Source: Symmetrospora coprosmae (lineage: Eukaryota > Basidiomycota > Cystobasidiomycetes > Symmetrosporaceae). From it: a stretch of 64,000 nucleotides of DNA. Every line of letters begins with the position of its first letter. The first letter of the stretch is position 1. Below the pieces are notes generated by a model, which saw only the letters and a program-made list of their open reading frames with translations, did not search any database and was not told where the DNA came from. The DNA lies in contig VUYT01000009.1 in assembly GCA_008802785.1 (NCBI GenBank), positions 1-64,000 on the forward strand. The letters run 5' to 3'. A program made the position numbers and the translations under genes. Shown in pieces: positions 33,644 through 44,239 of the stretch.

Positions 33644-36440
33644 ATGCCACGCTACACTGCGTCCGCGTCTTCACAAGCAGACTCTGTGCCGCCCTCGACG
33701 AACGCACGGAGTCGCTCCAAGCGGAATGCGCTTAGCGGCACCCCTTCGGAGCTTACCGGCCCAACGCAGTCGTCTCGGTGGACGGTCGTGCGACCCTGGC
33801 AGCCTCCGACGAGAAGACAAGGTGTACATGGAGCATCCGACGATCCTGTTCCGTCCTCGTCGTCCGCCAGTCAGACTTACGTGGACGTGGCAGAGGGAGA
33901 GACAGATGAAGATGTAGACATGGATGGAGAGGCATTCGACGACTGGGACAACGACGATCAGGCGTCCGCGCGAAGCGACCCTGACGAGCAGGATGCAATA
34001 CCCGGCGATCACCGGGGCGGCAGGGTCGCCTGGGATTACTCAGGTGGAGAGCATGCTAGCCCAGGCGCTGTAGGCGTTGACCCACGCCGACAAGTCGGGG
34101 ACAACCGGTTGTCCCTGGCCAATCCGAGAAGGCTGGACCTAGAAGGCGTCAACGGGTAGGCATTCTCGGACCTCACCTGTTAGTCAACCATCCGCCATCG
34201 ACTGACTCATGCGTCGGGGGGACGCCGTTGCTCTCGCGTTCGCAGATCGATGACGGCTTCCGCGCGGATGCAGCTAGAAGTCATTGACGTGAACTCCACG
34301 GCCGTGTCCCTCGCGGTCTTTGGACAGACAGACGTCGACGATGGTATCCGGATGCTGGGCAAGAGGAGCGAGAGTCGGTCTGGGTCAGAGTCTGCACAAA
34401 GTCGACAGACGCGCAAGGGCCGGCGGATGCATGTCCAAGATAGCTCAAGTCAACAAGAACACTTGGCAGACCGTGCAAGGGGACGATGTGCCGTGCAGGA
34501 TAGCTATGCGCCGCCAAACATATCCATCAAACTCAACTCGCATGCATGGCCGCATGTCTTCCATACGGATGCTTCGTGCATCTCCGATACCGATCTGGCA
34601 GGTGATGCACCCGACATGTCCGCGGACGCTGAGGCTCTGCTTACTGCCAATCATCAACCTTCGCCATCTGTCTCTTCCATCTTGGTGTGGGGACTTTCGC
34701 CGGGGAAGCGGTACCATATAGAGCTTGGCGTCTTTTCGAGCGACGCTGTAGACGGTAAGCCACCCGCTGTCAGACGCTCTGTATATTTCACGATCTGAGT
34801 GAAGTGCTGATTCACAAGTCGGCGGCTCTCGGCTGCCCTCGACCGTCCCAGTGGTCACGAACAATGATGGTGACGTATACGAGGAGCTCGATGCCGATGC
34901 CAGTATTGACATTGCGGACGGGGACAGTGACGAGCTAGCCTCGGATATTGGCAATGCAGAAGACGAGGGGCTCCACGGGGAGGAGCTGCGGGCTGAACAT
35001 TGGCCGGACGACATAGACGATCCCTTCGACGAAGACGCTCAGGAGGAGCGCAGCGGCGTCGAGACTGAAGAGAGCGATGAGTCGACGGACGACGGCGAGG
35101 TGGAGGATACGTCACCTTTAACAGGAGTTAATGATGTGGCAGCCGCAGCAAACACGTCGCGCGGTCACAGCTCGCATACTCCGGAGCCGGATGTGCCACC
35201 GCCACCGTATTCGTCACACGATCCGAGTCTGCCGTCGAACGCGAGCCAAACCGCCGAAGCTCACCTTCGAGAAATGCTGGAACAGCTTAGAAGCAATGCC
35301 AAACAAGGCGAGACAACCCTGCAGTCGTCGATCGTTGCTCTCCGGCGAGCCAACGACAAGCTTACCCGAGAAGACCAGCGACATCGCCAGCGCATTCACA
35401 TGCTAGAGGATAGCACCAGCCGACTCCGCGACCTTGCGCAAGAAGAGGATGGCGAATCCGCCACGATTCAGGAGGCTGTGACAGACCTGGAAGAGGTTGA
35501 GATCACGCTGCTAGCCAGGCTGAAGCGTCGCAAGAGTGCGCTGGAAGAGTCAGAGAGGCGTGCAAAGGAGGAGTCGGATGTGCAAGAGGGAGAAATCCAG
35601 GACTTGCGGGAGCGCGTCGAGGCCGCAGCTCTGCGTGAAGAAGCTGTGCTCGCTCGCAAGCTCCGTATGGAACGGGATCTCTTGCCGACATACAATATTC
35701 GATTGGTGAGTGACAAGACACTACTTAGCGATAGAACGTGGTCTGACATGGTAGAGTGGCGCTCCCAGGCAACACTAGAGGCCGATCTGCGACGACTGGC
35801 GGACGACCAGCGACGCCATCTCGGCTACACATCATCGCCCCACCTCGCTCAAGCCTATACACGCTACATTGGATCGCCTGGGCGATATCTCCCGAGCGAC
35901 GGCATAGCCCCCGTGTCTGATGCAGCCGAGGCGGACGCTCAGCTGCAAGACCAGCAGGGCGACATGGGCAAAGCAGGCAGCGATGCGACGGACGTTCTTT
36001 CTTCGACGCTGCACCAATCTGACGATACGTATCGGGCCGCTTTTGCCGGTCCACCTGGGGATGGTGGAGCGTACGGAGGAGGGCCATGGCATCAGCGAGG
36101 ACACGAGACCGACCCGACGTGGGACAGCGACTGGTCTCTCGAGGCCGAGCAAGGTACGGAAGCTGGTACGAGATCCGAGTCGATCCATCTGCCGCGTGAG
36201 GCTCCCCATTCCGGTCGAGAGGCGGAAGGAAGTGGGGTTGGGGGCGGCGAGCTTCGCAGGGCGGTTTCAGTGCCGGAAGCCGGGGAGAACACGACGATGG
36301 TCATGTCTACCGGAAGCGGAAGCCGTGCGGCACTGGGCGAGAGGGACGATCAGGATTACCATCACTCGAAGACGACACGATCTAGCCATAGCTGGGCTTC
36401 GATGGTTGCGGGTGAGGGCGGCAGCGGGGTGGGACCGTAG
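33644..36440 (+). CDS. AcrB-like 'ubiquitination network' coiled-coil protein
   Basis: Predicted exons 33644..34155, 34246..34754, 34819..36440; 880 aa. It starts with a Ser/Arg-rich, then acidic, disordered region. The second exon holds a small domain containing LEVIDVNSTAVSLAV, SIKLNSHAWPHVF and ILVWGLSPGKRYHIELGVFS, like the fibronectin-type segment of fungal AcrB-type proteins. An acidic linker and a long coiled coil follow (AHLREMLEQLRSNAKQ onward, about residues 480-620), then a disordered tail. Aspergillus AcrB affects carbon catabolite repression through a deubiquitinase network; whether this homologue does so is inferred. A 51-nt GTGAGT...AG segment at 35706-35756 is in frame and stop-free and could be a further intron. 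Family call moderate. Confidence 0.6.
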
Positions 36441-36774
36441 CAGCGGCAGTGGCAGTAACGGTCGCAGAGGAGGGAGATGGTCTGAATGCGGGACTCGACG
36501 CTGTCTGCCTGTGTGGGATCTTCTATCGGTGGCGACGCGACGCGACGCAATTCCACTCCGAGAGTCTTTGCGTATCCATTCGAAGGTGCCTGTCGAGCGT
36601 TCGCGAGTGGGACGCGCATGTGCACATGTAGCTCGCAGTGTCGGTCATTGTTGATCCAGGTGTGCATAATGCATGATGTCCATGGTCGCCTCTCCCTCCC
36701 TATGCCCCCCGTCCGCCCCCCTACGGGGGAATTTGCTCTCCCTCTCTTCTCCCTCCTGACGGCCATCACCTACA
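36441..36774. other. Intergenic, AcrB-like gene to UTP5
   Basis: 334 bp between plus-strand genes; a C-rich stretch (CCCCCCGTCCGCCCCCC-like) lies about 70 bp before the UTP5 ATG. No gene seen. Confidence 0.55.
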
Positions 36775-37223
36775 ATGGCGAAGAAGAGCAATACCGGTGG
36801 CAGCAGAGGGACGGCAACGGCAACGACGACGACGACGACGACGAGGCCATCCTCATCCTCATCCGATGCAGCTGCTGCATCTGCATCTGCATCTGCAGGG
36901 CCATCGCTGCGCATCCTGACGCAATTCTCGAGGGATGGCAAGTTTTTCGCCCAGGCGACGCTCGCCTACGATGCTCAGACGGTCAGGGTATACGAAGTGG
37001 GAGGAGCAGGAGCAGGAGCAGGACAATGCACAGCGAGGTGGTCGACAGCGTCAATGGCAGCGTCGTCGTTGACAGTGACCTCGATGGAATGGGCAGAGCT
37101 GGCAGCGGACGGCGGAGAAGCAGGAGCAGGAGCAGGCAGAGGACGCAAGAGGAGGAAATCATCGTCTGCGCAGGACAACGGAGGAGACGAGATGGCAGGT
37201 GCTGGTGCCGGAGCAGGTACCGG

Positions 37224-37257
<34 letters not shown>

Positions 37258-39893
37258 ACTGCTGCAACGACAACTCCGACGACACCGACGAAACCGCACA
37301 TCCTCTGCATTGGTCTCACCACTGGAACCGTCATCCTGCTGCACCCTACGCAGTCAAGTGTGATAGCAACCCTCTCACAGCCGTCGTCATCAGCATCAGC
37401 ATCCTCGCCCGCCATTCACTGCCTATCATACCCACCGCGCCAGTCAATACATCGTCCAGTCCTGTGGGCGAGCACGAGCAGCGGCCAGCTCTTTGCCTGG
37501 ACCCTGCCGGACGCGTCAGGCAGCAATGCACACTGCATAGCTCGCTGCGATGTGGCTGGCGATCTGGCGTCGACCGCTTTGGCCGTGAGACATGCTCCCA
37601 GCGAGCCTTCGTTATCATCGGCACCTGCAACAGCAGATGCGCTCATCCTCGTCGCCCACCACTCCATCAAGCTATACCAGACAACAATAGAGCTAGCTTC
37701 CAACCACGTACCTCCAAGACCCAAGCCGCTCCAGCAGCAGGCCGCTTTCACCGGTCACGCGGCCGAAGTCACGAGCCTGCTTTGGTTAGACTCGGATGCA
37801 CCCCCTTCCAGCACACGGCTGTTCGCCTCATCGGCTCGAAATGACAGAACCCTCAACGTCTGGGCCTTGCCGACCACAGGCAGCCCGTCAGCCGAGGGCT
37901 CACTGTCGGCCACTGTTGCGCTCGAGGATAGTATTCGCAGAATTGCAGCTTCAGCGGATGGCAAGCATCTTTCCGCCGTCATGCACAACGGCTCGGCTGT
38001 TGTAGCGAGTCTGCCTACCGCCCCCGCCGTCAACGGCACAAGCGCGTCATCCAAGCACAAGCGGCGCAGCGCGCTGTCACCTCTGGATATCTGCACCTCG
38101 GTGTCTGGGCCATCCGATGGGACCGGGTTCACCGACGCATTCCTGCCAGCTGTTACCGGCGATGCTGCACCAGCGCGTCTGTGTCTCGCTCGAAGCACAA
38201 TCAAGCCAGCCTTTGACACTGTCCGGATCACATCTCAGGATGGTCAGGCCATAGCCAACATCAACCTGGAGAAGCGAGGAGGAGGCAGCTCGACGGCTAG
38301 TACTGTGCTGCTTGCGGACGGTCTGGAAGGTGTCGTAAGCGATGATAAGCCCTGCCATGCGCGCTGACGGGCGCAGACGACGACACGAAGTAATTGCTCA
38401 TTCTGGCCCTTTCCACCACAGCCACAACAGCGCGCAAAATACACTGAGCCAGCGAGATTCGCCGTTGTATCTGGACTGCCCGCTGCTTCTACCAGCGGTG
38501 CTAACTCCTTGTCCAACGGCGCTACGACCGTTGCCGAGACAGAGCAGACGCTCGCTCAACAGTTGCGGAGCCTGCAAGTAGAGCAGCAAACGGCGAAAAG
38601 TGGTCAACAACCATCCGCACCCAATGCCCTGGTCAACGGGGCTGCAGGGAAACCGGCAAGGCGCATTGCCGACGCTACCTCGCTGTCGCAGTCGCTCGTA
38701 CAGGCACTCCACTCATCCGACACACGGTTGCTCGAGACGTGTTTGCAGAACTCGGACCCGAAAGTCATCCGGAGCACTGTCCGACGGTTACCCAACCAAC
38801 TCGTCCTGCCACTGGTGGAGTCTCTAGTGGAAAGACTCAGCCGGAAAAGGCAAGGCTTTGGAATGGGGACCGGAGGCGTCGATGCAAGCAGAGGCTTCAC
38901 GCTTGTTGATTGGTTGCGGCATGTCCTCACAATCCATCTTGCGTATCTTGTTACGGTGAGATGCCCCTTCTCCCATCACATACTCCAGTGTGATGTCTCT
39001 CCCTTGGTCCCTTACCTGTGCTGATTTGCTTGTCGCTCTTCGCTCCTCATCCCTACCAGATTCCCGCGTTGGTCTCGCGGCTTGCCTCACTGCACAGCAC
39101 TCTCGACTCGCGGACGACCTATCACAGCCAGCTGCTGGCCCTGAACGGCCGGCTTGACCTCGTTGTGTCGCAGATCGATGTCCGCTCAAACCCTCTGGCC
39201 ACATCGTCCACGTCGGCCGCAGCCGCAGCTTCGCGGCGTGCGGGGTCTACTCACACCGGCAGGGTCCCGGGCGTCGTTTTGCAGAAGCAGGGGCCTGCTA
39301 GATACGTCGAGGGAATCAACGAGGATGAGGAGGAGGAGGAGGAAATCAGCTCCGAAGGGGAAGAGGTGGCAGTGGCCGGGCCATCGACTGTCAAGGCAGT
39401 CAGCACAGCCGTGCCTGAACTCAACGGGGACGACGATGCCGTGGCAGACGAGGAGGACATTGAAGATCTCGTCATGGGCACGGATGCCACCCTCGTCAAC
39501 GGCGATGCTAGCAGCGACGAGGAGGAGGCGAGCGAAGAAGATGATGAGGAGGATGAGATGCCAGCCAAATGCAAGAAAGGCAGAGCCAAGGCGAAGGCGA
39601 ACGGGAAACGCACCGGCAAGGCGCCATCAGCCGCACTGAACGGCTTCCTCGAGCTCGAAGCCGAGGAGAGCGACAACGAAGGCGAGGACGATGCACAGGA
39701 CGCACATTCGCGTCGTGGGGCACCGTTCTCAGCAGCCAGCACGGCCAAGCTGTCGCTTCTGAACGGATCGCTGAGCAAGAGCGACGACGAAGATGTGCTC
39801 GACGACGAAGATGATGACGATGATGCGTACGAATCTGACTTTATCAACGACGAGTCAGAGGAGGACGGGGAGGACTCTGATGATGAGGAATGA
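36775..39893 (+). CDS. UTP5: UTP5 / WDR43, small-subunit processome WD protein
   Basis: Predicted exons 36775..38334, 38422..38955, 39060..39893; 975 aa. WD-like repeats occupy the first 500 residues (FSRDGKFFAQATL, HILCIGLTTGTVILLHP, AAFTGHAAEVTSLLWL, RNDRTLNVWALP, RRIAASADGKHLSAVM). The Utp12 domain follows (LLETCLQNSDPKVIRSTVRR, LPLVESLVERLSRKRQGF, TLVDWLRHVLTIHLAYLV, IPALVSRLASLHSTLDSR). The tail is a very acidic nucleolar-type region. UTP5 belongs to the t-UTP/UtpA module that loads on nascent pre-rRNA. Trinucleotide repeats inside the gene give Thr, Gly/Ala and a 12-residue poly-Ala run, so copy-number variation is likely. The ATG at 36775 leads into MAKKSN, a typical nucleolar start. 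Confidence 0.9.
36823..36843 (+). repeat. (CGA)n tract inside the UTP5 N-terminus
   Basis: Seven CGA/ACG units starting 48 bp after the ATG, read as a poly-Thr run. Same motif and sense orientation as the tracts found 5' of other start codons here. Confidence 0.9.
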
Positions 39894-40232
39894 CGATGTG
39901 GCGTACCTTGTCAGCCATGGCCCGTCCGCAACAGGCCGTACATTGCCGTGTCGTAGACGAGCTGCTCTTCTCGTTCCTTGCTGTCAATCTGCATTGCCTA
40001 ATACCTTACGCGGTTTGGCCGTTCTCGTATCTCGTTCCGGAAGGGCAACGCGCCTTCTGTGAAGCTCAAGGCGTTCTGTGACAGGAACCCAGTGCTATAT
40101 CGAAATGGCAACAGCGGAGATGCAAAGTAAGAAGTACAAGCAGACGGACGAAGTTGAGACTGATGAAGGCGTAGACATGAGGCGAGGAACGTCCGTGGCA
40201 GGTGATGGTGGTTACCCGTCTCGCTGAGACCT
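39894..40232. other. Convergent spacer, UTP5 and VMA7
   Basis: 339 bp between the stops of two convergent genes. No gene or clear terminator motif is visible. Confidence 0.6.
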
Positions 40233-41116
40233 CTATTCTCCGGCCAGCTTCTTTACGCGTCGCAGCACGCTGTCCTTGGACGGGTCTGTGGGCGTTCGTT
40301 GGCAGAGCAGTGGCCACAGACTGGTTTCAGCGCGGCGTCCTCGGCGGAAGTGAAGGGTACCGCGTATGGAGAGCGCATCCCAAAGCCTTGCGTGTGATCA
40401 CACCTTGACTTACCATATGGATGATCCTTTGAAGGAATTTCGAGCACTGCAGGAAAGGCTTGCGTGTACTGCTCTAGCAGAGGCCGGATCTTTTCGGCGA
40501 CCTGTGCGTACATGTCACCGCAGGACGGTTAGGCACGCGTTACTGCCATCCAGCTGTCTTCTCCAGCTTGCAGGGAGAATGCCTCCGAGCAGAGCTCACA
40601 TGCTGGTTGATGAGCAAGATTGCAATATCTGCACGCTCTGTAAAGTCGGTGAATGCAGCCTCGATGGTCGAGGTTGACGTCTCTGTGTGTTTGGGCGGGT
40701 GTGTGGCGATGTCTTGTCTGTCAGCGTCCAGATAGCGCACTGCAGGCACGAGACGGCTTAGACCGTTCCACCCACTGCTGTCGACGACGAGAAAGTTCTT
40801 CTTGCCCTTTTCGGAGATGTGCCCTGTCCCGGCGAGGAGCATGCCGGTGATTGTGTCCTGGGCACGATGTGAGGATGTGTGAGGGAGGTGAGGGCAGGAG
40901 AATGGGACGTGGAGCAGGCGAGTGCGGATGCGGACAGGGTTGAAGACGACGAGAGGAACGGAGAGAGGGAGAGTGATGTCAGTATATGCTCATGGCCGGC
41001 TACCGTTGTCGCCGTCGCCATCGCCATCGTCTGTCGCCCTGCCCTGCCCTGACCTCATCGCCAATGCTCGCAATCAGGCGCCTGTCCTGCCCGGATGCCG
41101 TCGAGGGGTTGGCCAT
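40233..41116 (-). CDS. VMA7: V-type ATPase subunit F
   Basis: Predicted exons complement(40233..40285, 40414..40501, 40600..40682, 40776..40857, 41054..41116), 122 aa, matching the family length. The protein reads [90 protein letters not shown] and [12 protein letters not shown], unmistakably Vma7. It is part of the central rotor of the V1 sector that acidifies vacuoles. All introns restore conserved sequence; the first is 196 nt, long for this window. The 5' end is divergent from the RPD3 gene, only 223 bp away, and the (CGA)n tract lies between them. Confidence 0.95.
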
Positions 41117-41251
41117 GGCTCTTCTCTCCCTCGTTTCTGATATGCCGTGCTGCTGTGCTGCTGTCGCCGTTGCCGTCGTTGGTGTGAGCGAGAGAGGCAG
41201 ATCCCCCGCGGACTTGGCCGTTTTCAGCTTTCAGCTTCTCACCGACTCCAC

Positions 41252-41287
<36 letters not shown>
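41252..41287 (+). repeat. (CGA)n microsatellite in the VMA7/RPD3 divergent promoter
   Basis: Twelve uninterrupted CGA units end 52 bp before the RPD3 ATG, so they probably lie in its 5' UTR or core promoter. The orientation is sense for RPD3. Confidence 0.92.
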
Positions 41288-41339
41288 TATCGGAGCAGCA
41301 TAGCAGAAAGCACGGCATCGTCGAGGACAGCACCGCACC

Positions 41340-43836
41340 ATGTCCGTCATGATGCCCCTCGCCGGCGAGCAGAAGAAGCGCGTCTGCTACTTCTTTGACA
41401 GCGACATTGGCAACTACCACTATGGGTCAGGCCATCCTATGAAGCCCCACAGGATCAAGATGACGCACTCGCTCGTCATGAAGTGCGGCGCGCGCGTACT
41501 CTTGAGGAGCTTCGTGCCGTGACGGCTGAACTATGAGAAGCGTCTCCTCCCATCCATATCTCTCCAACCTCACCACCCACTCCCCACAGCTACGGCCTCT
41601 ACAAGCGCATGGAGATCTTTGTGAGCTGCGCTGTACTGCGTCCTGCCGGCTCGGAGGGCGCGCGCGCATGCGCACACGCACGCGAAAGGCTGCTAACAAG
41701 CTGCTCTCCGCTTCTCGCAGCGCGCCAAACCCGCAACACGCAAAGAGATGGCTCAGTTCCACACTGACGAATACGTCGACTTTCTTGCAAGGATCACTCC
41801 CGATCTCATGGACAACTTCGCAAAGGAGCAAGCAAAGTGTGGGTGGTCCTGCTCAGCTAAGCTTGTTGGCCCCGCCACAAGGCTAGCCTCCCAGTCGCCG
41901 GGGAGAAGCTGATTGAGCCCAGCATTGCATCACATTTGTCACCGCACACACAGTCAACGTCGGTGACGACTGCCCTGTTTTCGACGGCCTCTTCGAGTAC
42001 TGCTCAATATCGGCAGGTGGATCCATGGGTACGTCCCACCCCTGGCCAGCCTGTTCGCCCTGCCATGGAGGACGACTTGCTGATGTCCTACATGCCGCCG
42101 ACTATCCGCGTACACAGAAGGAGCAGCGCGCCTTTCCCGCGATAAGTGCGACATTGCCGTCAATTGGGCAGGAGGGTTGCATCACGCCAAGAAGTCAGAA
42201 GCCAGCGGGTTCTGCTATGTCAACGGTACGCCAACAGTGCACCTGCTTCCCGCCCTCAAAGGATGCCGCTCTGCACCGAACTCACACGCTTGAAGCCATA
42301 CAGACATCGTTCTTGGTATCCTCGAATTGCTCCGGTGAGTAGAGCCGACGGTGCCTCCGCGCATCGCTCACGCTACACAGATGCTGACGCCAGCCTGTAT
42401 CGTCCCCAGGTACCACCCTCGCGTGCTCTACATCGACATTGACGTCCATCATGGCGACGGAGTCGAGGAGGCTTTCTACACGACCGACAGGGTCATGACT
42501 GTCAGCTTCCACAAGTATGGAGAGTTCTTTCCAGGGACGGGCGAGCTACGGGTAGGTCCGAGTCCGACTGTATACACAATGGGTCACGCTGCTTACGGGC
42601 TCGCCACGCCGCGGATACCCCGTAGGACACGGGCGTCGGGAAGGGCAAGTATTATTCGGCCAACATCCCCCTTCGTGACGGTGTCACAGACGAGGCATAC
42701 AAGAACGTCTTCGAACCGGTGCGTCTGCTTTCATGGTCTATTCGGCCATTGTGAGGCTGGGCAGCTCACCTCATATCATGGCCCCTTGGGATCTCAGACA
42801 ATCAGCAAGGTCATGGAATGGTATCGGCCATCTGCGGTCGTCCTTCAGTGCGGCTCCGACTCGCTAGCTGGCGATCGCCTAGGCTGTTTCAATCTGACCA
42901 TGAAGGGTGAGTTCAAGCATTGCATTGTTAGGCTTCACATTCAGCTAATCCTCACGAGCTATGTCAGGCCACGCGAATTGCGTTCAGTTCATCAAGTCCT
43001 TCAATCTTCCGACTCTTCTCCTAGGCGGAGGAGGGTACACGATCAGGAACGTCAGTCGTGCATGGGCCTTTGAGACTGGGTTGGCAGCTGGCGTGGAACT
43101 GGGCGGTCGTGAGTAGCTTAGCCTGCTCACACGGTGTTTGCGGTGGCTAGAGTGCTGACCTGGCGACCGCAGAAATACCAATGAACGAGTACTACGAGTA
43201 CTTTGGACCCACATATCAGCTCGACGTACTCCCTTCAAACATGGAGGATCTCAACACGCCAGAGTACCTCGAGAAGATGAAGGTGCAAGTCTTCGAGAAC
43301 CTCCGTCACACTGGCTTTGCTCCATCGGTCCAGATGTCGGAAATCCCTAAGATGGATCACGATGACATGGAGGTCGATGAGGATCTGGACGATGCGAATG
43401 TCAGAAAGCCACGTGAGCTGTCACGATCAGGACGCACTTGGCAGAACCGCCATACTGATGCCGTAAGTTGCCCACCACAGAACGTCTGCTCGACGCCTTG
43501 CGTGTCAACGATGCCGAATTCGAAGAGTCGGATGACGAGGACGATGTGCAGAGACAGAGAACGGGGCTGGCTAACCAGAAGCGGCCGCGGTTGGACGAGG
43601 AGGAGAGTGCGCCGAAGCCACCCAGTGCGTCAACGGCAGCCGCTAGCGTTGCTGAGAACAACGAACAAATCCTCGAAGCGCCAAAACCGAATTCTGTGAT
43701 TCCGTCGCCTCTACCGCCGGCAGTAGATGCGCCAGCATCACCAGTACTCGAGCATGCAGGCTTACCAGCTTCCATCTCGCAAGGGGCACCCAGCGAAGGA
43801 ACTGCTGCTGTATCAGATGCTCCGGCTTCGACGTGA
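41340..43836 (+). CDS. RPD3: Class I histone deacetylase, RPD3 type
   Basis: Predicted exons 41340..41482, 41590..41620, 41721..41838, 41954..42028, 42118..42225, 42304..42334, 42410..42551, 42626..42718, 42798..42906, 42968..43108, 43173..43412, 43481..43836; 528 aa. Conserved blocks: [77 protein letters not shown], catalytic [57 protein letters not shown] and NEYYEYFGP. The zinc-binding Asp/His pairs and active-site Tyr are present. It should act in Sin3/Rpd3 co-repressor complexes in the nucleus. The C-terminal 110 residues are acidic and Pro/Ser-rich, as in fungal RPD3. With twelve exons it is the most intron-interrupted gene here. Confidence 0.95.
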
Positions 43837-44239
43837 TACGGCCCGCCGGCCACATGTGAGAACAGGATAGCCAGGAGGTAGCAAGGATGGCGACCGTGCA
43901 GTACAAGTTCGACGTCAAATGGTTGTTGTTCTCATAGAGGCGGAGACTGCCCCGTCTCACAGTTGGCGCGCCCGACGAGATTCAGTCGTCAAGGCAGAAT
44001 GCTGGCAACAGCATGAAGAAGTTCTCGAGAGACAATTGTCTACGTTGCCGCCTCCCCAGACCGCTCCGTACTCGCTGGATTACACACCAGGCCTAGTTTG
44101 TTTTCTTCTGGCTCACTGCTTTGGCTTCTTCGCTCGGTTCAAGCGCTCTGCGCGCTTCGCGCCTTGCAAGACCGCGAGTGATGACTACAAGGTCGAGCAA
44201 TTAGTCAGTCAAAATCGACTAGGGAGATCGTCCAGGAAG
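43837..44239. other. Convergent spacer, RPD3 and SPF1
   Basis: 403 bp between convergent stops. No gene recognised; a further short 3' exon of SPF1 here cannot be excluded, because GTGAGT follows the last conserved residues. Confidence 0.5.

Noticed and set aside
39251-39847. Minus-strand Ser-rich frame of 198 codons
   Set aside because: Opposite the acidic GAG/GAC-rich tail of UTP5, which produces Ser codons on the other strand.
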